Source: Spartobacteria bacterium
Lineage (GTDB): Bacteria; Verrucomicrobiota; Verrucomicrobiia; Chthoniobacterales; UBA10450
Direction: 5' to 3'
NCBI GenBank assembly: GCA_003134785.1
Contig: PLCN01000011.1
Location: forward strand, 1-64,000
DNA length: 64,000 bases
The notes beneath the pieces were generated by a model. That model saw nothing but the letters and a program-made list of their open reading frames with translations. It searched no databases and had not been told where the DNA came from. Position 1 is the first letter of the stretch, and each line of letters begins with the position of its first letter. Positions 55,564-63,494 of this stretch are shown piece after piece. The translations under genes were made by a program, and so were the position numbers.

Positions 55564-56310
55564 TTACGTTTGCAACACAGAAATGAAATGACGCAGCTCA
55601 TCCTCGACATCGCCCGGCGCCGCGACGGTGTGTGCAATCTCTTCATGCAACAACTCCCGGTAACGCTGGCGCAAGCGGTGAAACGCCTGCTTCACCGCGT
55701 TCTCCGTCATTCCTAATCCAGCGGCAATGTCCGCCTGCGACGGACGGCCCGGTTCATCGGCGAGTAATTCCTTGAGCTGTTCGAACAGAGGCGCGTTACC
55801 GGCCACTCGATAGTCGTCCTCGAGACGCGCCAGCACTTGTTCAAGCAACGTCAAAGCCCAGCGGCGCTCATAAATTTTGTCGGCACTCAGAGTGTCCGCC
55901 GGCTCCAGGTCGGCGCTCTCCCGCGCCAGCAGCTCGTCCAGGGGGACAAGCGTTTGACCTTCTCCTCGCTTCACGGCCATCTCCCGGCGATGCGCTTTCG
56001 CCAGAAAATTCTTGAGCGAGACAAGCAGATAGGAACGCAAGCGCCCTTTCTCGCGCCGGACACTCTCGAAATCTCTTCGCTCCAGCAGCATCGCGAAAAA
56101 ACCTTGCGTCAGATCCTGCGCTTCTTCGGGACTATGACCTTGCCGCCTGACAAATCCATAAAGCGGCCACCAATAGGTCCGGCAAAGCCTTTCCAAGGCT
56201 GCTTCCGCGGCCGGAGATCGCTCTTGTGCCGCCAGCACTACGCTCCAGTGCGTCGTGACAAAGGCGTTTTCTAAACCCGCGCAGTTGTTTCCGGACACGC
56301 ACCATTCCAA
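55564..56310 (-). CDS. ECF-like RNA polymerase sigma factor
   Basis: The product of about 245 residues has sigma region 2 (AFVTTHWSVVLAAQ...LCRTYWWPLYGFVRRQGHSP, EEAQDLTQGFFAMLLE) and a region 4 helix-turn-helix (SQADIAAGLGMTENAVKQAF). The length and the sigma-kinase gene pairing are typical of the ECF-like sigma factors of Planctomycetota, Acidobacteriota and Verrucomicrobiota. The start is unsure: TTG at 56310 and GTG at 56298 are both possible, and the family usually begins close to the FVTTHWS motif. It stops three bases before the kinase start. It may direct polymerase to some of the surface genes, which is not shown here. Confidence 0.9.
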   Translation of the reverse strand: MEWCVSGNNCAGLENAFVTTHWSVVLAAQERSPAAEAALERLCRTYWWPLYGFVRRQGHSPEEAQDLTQGFFAMLLERRDFESVRREKGRLRSYLLVSLKNFLAKAHRREMAVKRGEGQTLVPLDELLARESADLEPADTLSADKIYERRWALTLLEQVLARLEDDYRVAGNAPLFEQLKELLADEPGRPSQADIAAGLGMTENAVKQAFHRLRQRYRELLHEEIAHTVAAPGDVEDELRHFISVLQT

Positions 56311-56406
56311 CGCAAACCAACCTCTAAATCAAGCTTAGAAGCGAACGGGACGTGAGGGTGGGTTCTTCTCTCCTGGCAGACCGCGCAGCGGCGTTGCAAG
56401 ATCTGG

Positions 56407-57381
56407 CTAATTTAGCGCGTAAACTTCTACGACCGCGATGCCGGTAGAGCCATCCACACCACGCACAACCGCGGTGTAGTTGCCTGGAGTCAACGTTCGC
56501 AGAATCGCCGACTCCAGGTCGTTCGAAGGCGGGATCGTGCTATCGATGATGGCTTGCTTGTTTGGGCTATCGACCCAGTTGTCGTTGGAATCCAGCAAGC
56601 CGCCGTTACCGTCTCGCAGCTCGAGCGTCGGATCGGCCAGGGCGCCAGAGAGCGGCAGAGACGGGCCAAGGGCACGGACGATGACTCTCTGGGCCTCGCC
56701 TACGATAATCGTTCCCGCTATCAAAACACTATCGCCCGTCTGCACGAATCCGCGCGTGGAAATGTTAGCCAGTTCCGAGTTGGCCGTTTGATCCAGATCG
56801 TAGGCTTCGACTACTCCTATCCCGGTGCCATTGTTTACTCCACGAACGATGGCTGTATAAGCGCCGGGCGCTACACTTGGCACGATCGCGGACTCGAGCG
56901 GGTTACTGGGTGGAATAGTGGTATCGATAATCGCCTGCTTGTTCGGGCTATCCATCCAATTATCGTTGGATTCCAGCAAAGTATCGCCTTGATAAAGCTC
57001 CAGGGTAGGATCGGCCAGCGCACCTGCCAAAGGAAGCGATGGCCCTATGCCGCGGATAATTACCTTCTTACTTTGAGTGCCAGTAACAATAAACCCGCCG
57101 ATGAGGACATTGTCGCCGCCTAGCACAGGCAGACGTGTGGAAATGTTTACCAGCTTGGCAGAAGGCGCAGTCCAGAACCCGGCCTGCATGGAAAACTGCC
57201 CACCACTAAAGGTCGTTCCCGCGACTACCTGGCCTCCTGTCGCCTCTAGCGTCGGTGCCCGGAGCAGGCGTATCGAACAGCTTGAGTTCCAGGTCGTAGT
57301 TGCCATTGGCCGGCACGCCGCTGTCGTTGAGCCGTCCTTGAAAGGTGAAGGCGCTGGTTTGCGCACGCGCTTCGCCCGCAA
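56407..57381 (-). CDS. Clade A module protein with GFW domain (3' part of a frameshifted chimera)
   Basis: From about 57255 down the frame reads TLEATGGQVVAGTTFSGGQF...AGFW, the GFW segment of the 354-residue proteins. It then continues as a clade A module (KLVNISTRLPVLGGDNVLIG ... VVEVYALN). The frame upstream of the join (MRAKRVRKPAPSPF...) is the wrong frame of a fibre gene, so no natural signal peptide is in phase. The protein is probably not made in secreted form unless a frameshift or an error in the sequence restores the join. Unlike its relatives at 38977 and 49559 it pairs the GFW segment with module A instead of B. Confidence 0.6.
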   Translation of the reverse strand: MRAKRVRKPAPSPFKDGSTTAACRPMATTTWNSSCSIRLLRAPTLEATGGQVVAGTTFSGGQFSMQAGFWTAPSAKLVNISTRLPVLGGDNVLIGGFIVTGTQSKKVIIRGIGPSLPLAGALADPTLELYQGDTLLESNDNWMDSPNKQAIIDTTIPPSNPLESAIVPSVAPGAYTAIVRGVNNGTGIGVVEAYDLDQTANSELANISTRGFVQTGDSVLIAGTIIVGEAQRVIVRALGPSLPLSGALADPTLELRDGNGGLLDSNDNWVDSPNKQAIIDSTIPPSNDLESAILRTLTPGNYTAVVRGVDGSTGIAVVEVYALN

Positions 57382-57493
57382 GAAAGAAAAGCGCGACCGA
57401 GCAGGCGAGCAGAAATTTACGCCTTCCGAGCGCAGCCTGCCAGCCCTTCGCTCTCGGTTGAATCATTGCGTTGCCACGGATCCTATTCAACAT
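57206..57493 (-). pseudogene. Fibre gene 5' end fused out of frame to the 56407 module gene
   Basis: The ATG at 57493 follows GGAGGTGCTT and opens a good signal peptide (KFLLACSVALFFLAGEARAQ) and the fibre N-terminal domain (FTFQGRLNDSGVPANGNYDL, ELKLFDTPAPGT). After LFDTPAPGT, where the intact paralogues continue GTQIGS, the DNA switches to the GFW segment in another frame, and this frame stops at 57206. It is a recombination joint between the two genes of a fibre/354-residue pair, with loss of everything between. Confidence 0.75.
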
Positions 57494-57499
57494 AAGCAC

Positions 57500-57754
57500 C
57501 TCCGAATTTCCCTTTTGTTGCCTTCGCTATGCGCGAAAAGAACGGCGAGGCGCTCCGAACAAAACGCCTGATGGACTTAACGCGATCGCAGTCTGGGCAA
57601 AGGCCAGACCGCTGTAATATTTTTCTTTTGCCTTGGCAAAAAGACTCATGAGCTTGGACCAGAAGAAAAGCTTCGGGGACGAGCATTGTAGAGGCGCTCG
57701 CCGCAACGAGTCACTCTCCTTCTGGAGCGTGTCATGTTGGGAGAAGCACCCATT
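57500..57754 (-). promoter_or_regulatory. Spacer upstream of the chimeric gene
   Basis: No gene was seen. The stretch acgcctgatggacttaacgc (57570-57590) matches the region around 5000-5020 upstream of the 2394 gene, so this is a relative of the promoter-bearing spacers. The TTAGAT box itself is not preserved here. Confidence 0.35.
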
Positions 57755-57822
57755 GGTAGGGCGAAACTCTGTCGAGCCGGGCCGGCGCTTTTCCTCCGGC
57801 TCGACAGAGTCTCGCCCTACCG
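57755..57822. repeat. 25-bp inverted repeat (GTAGGGCGA...TCGCCCTAC)
   Basis: ggtagggcgaaactctgtcg+agccg (57755-57779) faces its near-perfect inverted copy (57797-57822) across a 17-base loop. I recall elements with the core GTAGGGCGAG..CTCTGTCGAGCC from other Verrucomicrobiota. Confidence 0.8.
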
Positions 57823-57851
57823 GAAAGCTGTTATCAAAGTGCATCACATGC

Positions 57852-57990
57852 TCTAGTTCAAGGCGTACCACAGCTACACCGATGGCTCCATTCACACCGG
57901 GCACTATGTGTGTACTGCGCGGCGTTTGCCGGCAAGGTGATCACGATGGCCGATTCCAGGTCGTTGCTCGGTGGAATGGTGCTGTCGTCT
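57852..57990 (-). pseudogene. Clade A module remnant, frameshifted
   Basis: The minus strand reads STIPPSNDLESAIVITLPAN, then AQYT in one frame, and continues PGVNGAIGVAVVRLELE in another. This is the last 40 or so codons of a clade A module with at least one frameshift. The break at about 57990 abuts the stop of the unrelated 58000 gene. Confidence 0.75.
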
Positions 57991-57999
57991 TCACAAACA

Positions 58000-58623
58000 T
58001 TATTCGGCCTTTATCTCTACCTTGATCAGGCCGCTAATGCCTTCGCGGGTCATGTCGCCGCCAGTCCAGCCATCTGAAGGATAGTAGTACTGTTCGTAAC
58101 GCCATAGCAAATCCAGCTTCGCGCCCGAATGTTTCTGCCAGGTTAATTGATAGTAACGATACCGCTTCCACGACGGAGCATGCCCCGTCAAGAAGTTGAA
58201 ATCGAACGGGGTCGCCCAACTAAGAAGGCTTCGGCGAACTGTAAGCAAGGCTTCGTCCGCCTTGTCCGTTCTGACCGTGAAGGTAGCGCCGGATTCTGGA
58301 GCCGAGGCCGGCACGAGTTCTCCGAGTGGAAACGACTTACCGGAAACAGAGAGGACTAACTTATTGTTAACGTCGGGCACGATACTCAACGGGACTGGAC
58401 GATTATCGGGCCCCACAGAGCTGAGCATTCTGTCGCCCAAGTGGAAGATTCCACCAGTTTGAGCGCCTTCATAGCTAAGCTCGGTCACGGGTATTCGTTC
58501 CATCTCTACAGTTCCGAATCCGTCAAGAAAGAGGGCTAGGTGCCTGCCGCCAAAAATCCAGCCGAAGCCAAGTGCTCCAAGGCAAACAACGATCAGGACA
58601 ACTCTAAGAATAACCCGGCGCAT
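58000..58623 (-). CDS. Membrane-anchored protein of unknown function
   Basis: The 207-residue product has one N-terminal hydrophobic helix (VILRVVLIVVCLGALGFGWIFGG), either an anchor or an uncleaved signal. The exported part is rich in beta-type sequence (TVEMERIPVTELSYEGAQTG) with a Trp/Tyr-rich C-terminal region (SWKRYRYYQLTWQKHSG, RYEQYYYPSDGWTGGD). I do not recognise the family. The start is the ATG at 58623; no strong ribosome site is visible. It is not related to the module proteins, although a module remnant ends ten bases after its stop. It marks the right boundary of the surface-protein cluster. Confidence 0.75.
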   Translation of the reverse strand: MRRVILRVVLIVVCLGALGFGWIFGGRHLALFLDGFGTVEMERIPVTELSYEGAQTGGIFHLGDRMLSSVGPDNRPVPLSIVPDVNNKLVLSVSGKSFPLGELVPASAPESGATFTVRTDKADEALLTVRRSLLSWATPFDFNFLTGHAPSWKRYRYYQLTWQKHSGAKLDLLWRYEQYYYPSDGWTGGDMTREGISGLIKVEIKAE

Positions 58624-58677
58624 CAGCTAAGGTTAACAAGTCTGCTGGAAGAGCGAAGTGCCTTCAAATGCGTTGCC

Positions 58678-59115
58678 TCAAAGGATGGTCGTTTGTTCGG
58701 GCGGGGCGTTCGCTGCCCGCAGGGCGGTGGCGACGTCCCAATTGTTCCATCCGCTCATTATCTTGCCGTTGCGCACTTGGATCATGCACATCACGGGAAC
58801 CGTTACTACCTTGCCAGTCGGTGGCAGGCCGCCAAGTGGGCCGGTGTGCTTGAGACGCAGGCTAAGACGGACAGCTACCTGGTCTTCGACCCCGAAGATA
58901 TCGTCAACGGTGAAATGCGTTTCGCCGAAAGCGGCGAGCAATGTTTGCGCGGCGGCACGAAAGGCCTCGCGGCCGTAAATGGTGGCGCCAGGGCCGGCAA
59001 GATCGTATGAGACCACATCGGGAGCCAGAAGCTCGTCGATCGTTTCGAGCCGGCGCTGGTTCCACAGCTCTTCAAACCAACGGCGCACGATCGCGGTATT
59101 TTCGTTCTCAATCAT
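58678..59115 (-). CDS. SnoaL-like (NTF2 fold) protein
   Basis: The 145-residue product has the SnoaL-like ester cyclase pattern: NTAIVRRWFEELWNQRRLET, a conserved LLAPDVVSYD, GREAFRAAAQTLLAAF and GKVVTVPVMCMIQVRNGKI. The family includes polyketide cyclases and many proteins of unknown substrate, so no reaction can be named. The ATG at 59115 was chosen because the extension to 59232 is Pro/Arg-rich and lies over a repeat element. It is cytoplasmic, with no signal peptide. Confidence 0.85.
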   Translation of the reverse strand: MIENENTAIVRRWFEELWNQRRLETIDELLAPDVVSYDLAGPGATIYGREAFRAAAQTLLAAFGETHFTVDDIFGVEDQVAVRLSLRLKHTGPLGGLPPTGKVVTVPVMCMIQVRNGKIMSGWNNWDVATALRAANAPPEQTTIL

Positions 59116-59206
59116 TTTGCGATCATGCGCGTACCTCTGCGGAGAAGGCAAGCGTGGTGATGGACGATGGGGCGTTGGGTGGGGGGGCGAGCAAAAGCTC
59201 TTCCTT

Positions 59207-59348
59207 GGGGAGCGCAGGCTGCCAGCCTGCACGTCTCGTCAGCCTGCCGAGACGCATCGGTCCAGTTGCCGCTCAAAAGGATGTTTGGTTCGCAAAAGGT
59301 GTTGCCGGCAAGCTGCCGGCAACTGCAGGCTGGCAGCCTGCGCTCCCC
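59207..59348. repeat. Perfect 25-bp inverted repeat with inner hairpins
   Basis: ggggagcgcaggctgccagc+ctgca (59207-59231) and its exact inverted copy (59324-59348) enclose a further GTTGCCGGCA/TGCCGGCAAC hairpin (59301-59323) and a GTCTCG/CGAGAC hairpin. The 142-base element fills most of the spacer before the response regulator and resembles a small cruciform-forming mobile element. Confidence 0.85.
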
Positions 59349-59404
59349 AGAGAAGAAGCCTTTCGCATGCGCGTATCCAAAAATCACTTACCGTGGCTGA
59401 CTCC

Positions 59405-60088
59405 ATGAAGGTCCTGGTAGTAGAAGACGATCCGCGCATTTCCGATGTGCTGGAATACGCGCTCAAGGCTGATGGCTACGAGGTCCAAACCGCCCAGCGC
59501 GGACGCGAAGCAGCCGAGATAGCGCGACGTTCTTCGCCGGGCCTCATCGTCCTGGATGTCGGATTGCCCGATATCGATGGGTTCGAAGTTTGCCGGATCG
59601 TGCGCACGTTCTCCGATGTGCCGGTGATTTTTCTCACTTCTCGCGCCGACGAAATCGATCGCGTGGTCGGTCTCGAAATCGGCGGTGATGATTACGTGGT
59701 CAAGCCATTCAGTCCGCGGGAGCTGCTCGCCCGGATCAAGGCGATCTTGCGGCGCAATCATCGGCCGGCAAAGCCACCGGCAGAGGATCCAACGGAAAGT
59801 CAGTTGCGTTACGGACCGATCACGATCGATCCCGAGAAGTTTCGCATCCATTGCCAGGGACGCGAAATCGTCCTGACGGCGCAGGAGTTCAAGCTCCTCG
59901 AACTACTCGTTAGGCATCCCGGCCGCGTCTTTACCCGCGAACAGGTGCTCAACCGCGCGTGGGGCGAAGGCGGGCTGGTGACGGATCGCACCATCGACGT
60001 GCATGTGAAAAGCCTGCGCAGGAAATTTGGCAACTTCGAGTTCATCGAAACGGTTCGCGGCATCGGCTATCGAGCGCGGGAGTTATAG
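59405..60088 (+). CDS. OmpR/PhoB-type response regulator (CreB-like)
   Basis: The 227-residue product has a receiver domain (acidic pocket E7/D8/D9, phosphoacceptor Asp51, Thr78, Lys100) and a winged-helix DNA-binding domain (LTAQEFKLLELLVRHPGRVF ... VHVKSLRRKFG). The start is the ATG at 59405; a GTG twelve bases upstream is in frame. The histidine kinase begins at the base after its stop. Together with the CreC-like sensor and the possible CreD-like gene downstream, the arrangement recalls the CreBCD system, but the sequence alone does not prove the name. Confidence 0.93.
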   Translation: MKVLVVEDDPRISDVLEYALKADGYEVQTAQRGREAAEIARRSSPGLIVLDVGLPDIDGFEVCRIVRTFSDVPVIFLTSRADEIDRVVGLEIGGDDYVVKPFSPRELLARIKAILRRNHRPAKPPAEDPTESQLRYGPITIDPEKFRIHCQGREIVLTAQEFKLLELLVRHPGRVFTREQVLNRAWGEGGLVTDRTIDVHVKSLRRKFGNFEFIETVRGIGYRAREL

Positions 60089-61555
60089 ATGCGTTTCCCG
60101 GGGTTGCACAGCATTCACTGGAAGGTATTCGTCTTTCACCTCGCGGTGTTGATCCTGCCGCTAACCTACATTTCGTGGAAGGTTCGCACGAGCATCGAGA
60201 CGAGCTATCTCCACTCGACGGAGGAGGGGATGATCGACACCGCGGCCGTGGTCAGCGAGTTCTATGCGCGCTTGTATGGACAATTCGGAGCGGATTCAGG
60301 AAAGGTCGCCGCGGAGCTGTCGCGGGTTTATTCGAATCTGAACGAGACTTATGAAATCAAGGCGCGCTTGTTTGGCTTCACCAAGGCGGAGGTGGATACG
60401 CGGCTGCTCGTTTATGATCCGAGCGGGCGCGTCATCTTCGATACCAAGGGCGTGGCGACGAGTGAGGATTTCTCGAAGTGGACAGATGTCCGTCACGCGC
60501 TTAGTGGCCAATATGGTTCGCGCTGGGAACTCGATAAGCCGCATCAGCGAGTAAACATTTATAGCACATTGCCGGTCTTCGTTGACGGGAAGATCGTCGG
60601 TGCGGTTAGTGTATCGAAGTCGACGAATCGCATTCGCAACTTCATTTCGCGCTCGCTCGAGAACCTTCTCCTGCCGGGCGCGATCGCGCTGGTCCTGGCG
60701 GCCGCGATGGCTTATGCGCTTTCGGCTTACATCACGCGCATCATCTGGGCGCTGGCCTCACAGGCTGAGCGCATCGCCGCGGGCGAGAGCAATGTGCGAT
60801 TGGAAACGTGGACGCGGAGCGAGCTGGGCACGCTCGCGCGCGCGGTGGGCCGGATGCGCGAGAAACTGGAGGGAAAAGCATACGTCGAAGAGATGGCGAC
60901 GAATCTTTCCCATGAGTTGAAGACGCCGCTGGCAACCATTCGCGGATCGGCCGAACTGTTGGAAGGTCCCGCCGCCGATGATCCGGTCGCGCGGGCCAGG
61001 TTCCTTACCAACATCCAGACCGAGGTCGAGCGGCTCGATCGCATCGTCAGCGAGTTGTTGAAGCTCTCGCGGATCGAAACGCAACCGGCCGCGGGTGAAG
61101 CAACGTCGATCGATGCTGGCGCCGTTGCGCGCGAGATCGCCGAAGTCTATCACCGCCGCGCCGCGGATAGTGGCATTGTCTTCCATTCGGAGATCGCGGA
61201 CGAGCCGCTGCCAAGCAGAATTTCGGAGCTGCAATTGAAACAGCTTCTGACGAACTTGCTGGATAACGCCCTGCAGTTTACACCCGTAGGCCGCGAAGTG
61301 CGATTTCGCGTCCACTGTCAGGATGGTTCGATTGAATTTGAAGTCAGGGATGAAGGTGCGGGGATCGAGCTGGAATTATTGCCGAAGGTCTTCGATCGTT
61401 TCTTCACCACGGAGAACCCGCGCACGGGAAACCGCGGCACCGGGCTCGGTCTGGCGATTGCCAGGTCGATCGTGAATACAAATGGCGGTAGGATTTCTGT
61501 TCGCAGCAAGCTGGGCCAGGGCACCACCTTTACGGTAGTTTTTACCGCGGCCTAA
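60089..61555 (+). CDS. CreC-like sensor histidine kinase
   Basis: The 488-residue protein has a first membrane helix at about 11-29 and a periplasmic PAS/Cache-like domain (about 31-190). A second helix at about 192-213 is followed by a HAMP linker. The HisKA motif is NLSHELKTPLATI with His275, and the HATPase part has QLLTNLLDNALQFTP, EGAGIELE and GNRGTGLGLAI. All catalytic boxes are intact. The gene starts directly after the stop codon of the response regulator, so the two form one operon. The signal sensed is unknown. Confidence 0.93.
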   Translation: MRFPGLHSIHWKVFVFHLAVLILPLTYISWKVRTSIETSYLHSTEEGMIDTAAVVSEFYARLYGQFGADSGKVAAELSRVYSNLNETYEIKARLFGFTKAEVDTRLLVYDPSGRVIFDTKGVATSEDFSKWTDVRHALSGQYGSRWELDKPHQRVNIYSTLPVFVDGKIVGAVSVSKSTNRIRNFISRSLENLLLPGAIALVLAAAMAYALSAYITRIIWALASQAERIAAGESNVRLETWTRSELGTLARAVGRMREKLEGKAYVEEMATNLSHELKTPLATIRGSAELLEGPAADDPVARARFLTNIQTEVERLDRIVSELLKLSRIETQPAAGEATSIDAGAVAREIAEVYHRRAADSGIVFHSEIADEPLPSRISELQLKQLLTNLLDNALQFTPVGREVRFRVHCQDGSIEFEVRDEGAGIELELLPKVFDRFFTTENPRTGNRGTGLGLAIARSIVNTNGGRISVRSKLGQGTTFTVVFTAA

Positions 61556-61708
61556 CGAATCGAAAGCATCTACCTCTGTTCTCCGTTTTGCGATTTAGAG
61601 GAAGGGGAAGAGGTAGAGGGAAGAGGTAGAGGAGGAAGACGATTGGAACTTCATCGAAGTTTCACGCGAACTTCATCAAGGCTTAACAGTCCCACACGAT
61701 ACAAGGGC

Positions 61709-63370
61709 ATGGTTAAACACATTTGTGCCCAGATCGCGGCGCTCGTTTTTGGCGCGTGCGCGTTCGCGGCCGGACCCGCTACCACTCCGGATTTAGGCGA
61801 CGCTCGCGTGACCTTGCCTTACGCCGAGCTAAAGACACTCTGGCAGGCCGCGCAACACGAGACACCGGAAAAACGCAAGCCACCGGTCGAAGCCACGCTC
61901 CTTGCCGCACGTTACCAACTCATCCTCAAAGGCGATCAGGCCACTGGCGTGGTCCATTACGAAACGCAGAGCTTCACGGATGAATGGACGGTCATTCCGC
62001 TTCTCGGCGCGCAAACCCAGATCGATGAAATCGAGCCGGCCGATGTGCAGTTGATCACGCGCGAAGGCCATTACGCACTGGTCACAAATCGAGCCGGTAA
62101 GCTGAAGCTGCGAATCAAGTTCGCGGTAAAATTGACTGGCACTACAGATGGCGCGCATTTCCGCCTCGCCATCTCGCCCGCGGCGATCAACACGCTCGCA
62201 GTTGCGGGGATTCCCGAAAAGCAGACGCTGCGGCTCGCGGACGCGACTCAGCTTTCCTCCGAGAAGGATCGCGCCAGTTTCCGGTTACCGGCACAAGAAC
62301 AACTGGATTTCGATGTGATCCCGGAGAAGGCGCTCGTGCCGCCCACGCCGAGCCGATGGAAACTCGACGCGCAAGCGCTCGTGCAATTCGGTGATGGCAA
62401 ACTAAACTACATCGCGCATCTCGCCGCGAATACCGATCACGGTTCCGGCCTGGCCATGGAGCTGGAATTTCCGGCGGGTGTCGACGTCACTAAGATCACC
62501 GGCCCCGATCTTGGAGACTGGCAGGCGACTACCGGCGAGAACCAAAGCCGCCGGGTGCATTTGCGCTGGCAAACCCGCGACGTTCTCCGGCGCGAACTGG
62601 AGATTGAATACGATTTCCCGCAGCCCTTGACCGGCGGCGAATGGAATCTGAAATCCCCACGGTTGGTCGATGGCGAAAACAATCCGCCGCTTTTTGTTGT
62701 CGTGCCGGTGGAAGGACTGGAGCTGACGGCGGCGACCCAAGCCGCCGTGCCGCGGCAGTTACCTCTCTGGCTGGTCGAGAAAGCGGACGGAAAAAATCAC
62801 CTGGTCTTTCTCGGCGACGCGCCGCTCACCGCAAAGTGGCTGCCGCTCGTGGAGACGGCGCAGGCTGTCGTCGAGACCGCGATCGCGAAAACGAGAATTG
62901 TTTCGGACGGAGCGCTGCTGACCGAGATCAACTATACGATTCGGCACGAGCGCGCGTTGCGTTGGAGCGTCGATCTTCCGGAAGGTTGCGAGTTACTTGC
63001 ATCGAATGTTGAGAAACAGCCCGTCAAGCCAATCGACCGAGGCGGGCACGTGATCGAGTTCTCGCTTCCAAGTGGGAAAGGAGTGACAGCAGTAGCTCTC
63101 TCTTACACCGCGAAGAAACCCGCCTTCAAGCCGATCTCAGGGCAGATCGCGGTCGAGTTGCCACAGACCGATCTGCTGGTGCACTGGATCGATTGGGAGC
63201 TGCGCATCCCCGTTGCGTATGAAATCGCGGCCTTCGAAGGCAACGTCGAATCGGCGCCTTCCGGCAAAACGGACGGCGCCTCCCGCGCCATTCAATTGCA
63301 CAAGGAGCTTTGCAAGAAGGAGCACCCGCGCGCCGAGTTCTTCTACCAGAAACCACAACCTAACAAGTAA
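61709..63370 (+). CDS. Large exported beta-rich protein of the CreBC-like operon
   Basis: The 553-residue product starts at the ATG at 61709 with a signal peptide (ICAQIAALVFGACAFAAGPA). A start at 61643 in the same frame would put 22 polar residues ahead of the signal. The body is predicted to be beta-rich (YQLILKGDQATGVVHYETQS, ELEIEYDFPQPLTGGEWNLK) with no motif I can name. It follows the sensor kinase by about 150 bases and shares its strand with two small genes, so it may be a target or partner of the two-component system. The spacer from 61556 contains a purine-rich stretch (aggaaggggaagaggtagag). Confidence 0.8.
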   Translation: MVKHICAQIAALVFGACAFAAGPATTPDLGDARVTLPYAELKTLWQAAQHETPEKRKPPVEATLLAARYQLILKGDQATGVVHYETQSFTDEWTVIPLLGAQTQIDEIEPADVQLITREGHYALVTNRAGKLKLRIKFAVKLTGTTDGAHFRLAISPAAINTLAVAGIPEKQTLRLADATQLSSEKDRASFRLPAQEQLDFDVIPEKALVPPTPSRWKLDAQALVQFGDGKLNYIAHLAANTDHGSGLAMELEFPAGVDVTKITGPDLGDWQATTGENQSRRVHLRWQTRDVLRRELEIEYDFPQPLTGGEWNLKSPRLVDGENNPPLFVVVPVEGLELTAATQAAVPRQLPLWLVEKADGKNHLVFLGDAPLTAKWLPLVETAQAVVETAIAKTRIVSDGALLTEINYTIRHERALRWSVDLPEGCELLASNVEKQPVKPIDRGGHVIEFSLPSGKGVTAVALSYTAKKPAFKPISGQIAVELPQTDLLVHWIDWELRIPVAYEIAAFEGNVESAPSGKTDGASRAIQLHKELCKKEHPRAEFFYQKPQPNK

Positions 63371-63374
63371 TCAC

Positions 63375-63494
63375 ATGAGACTCACTCACATCGAAAAACG
63401 TCTCGAGCGTCTGCTCGCTCGCACGGGCAAGCGTCCTCGTCCCTTACCCTCCAAGAAACACAAGCTCCGTAAAAGAAAGGCTTCACGATCATGA
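63375..63494 (+). CDS. 39-residue basic peptide
   Basis: ATG at 63375, four bases after the previous stop, codes for MRLTHIEKRLERLLARTGKR followed by a Lys/Arg-rich tail (KKHKLRKRKASRS). Its TGA overlaps the next gene's ATG as ATGA, which favours real, coupled translation. The N-terminal half could form a short amphipathic helix. I recognise no family. It could be a translation-coupling leader, a small nucleic-acid-binding peptide, or a chance frame. Confidence 0.5.
   Translation: MRLTHIEKRLERLLARTGKRPRPLPSKKHKLRKRKASRS

Noticed and set aside
59116-59232. N-terminal extension of the SnoaL-like protein to 59232
   Set aside because: The extra residues are Pro/Arg/Ser-rich, overlap the left arm of the inverted repeat, and are absent from the family; the ATG at 59115 starts at the normal place.
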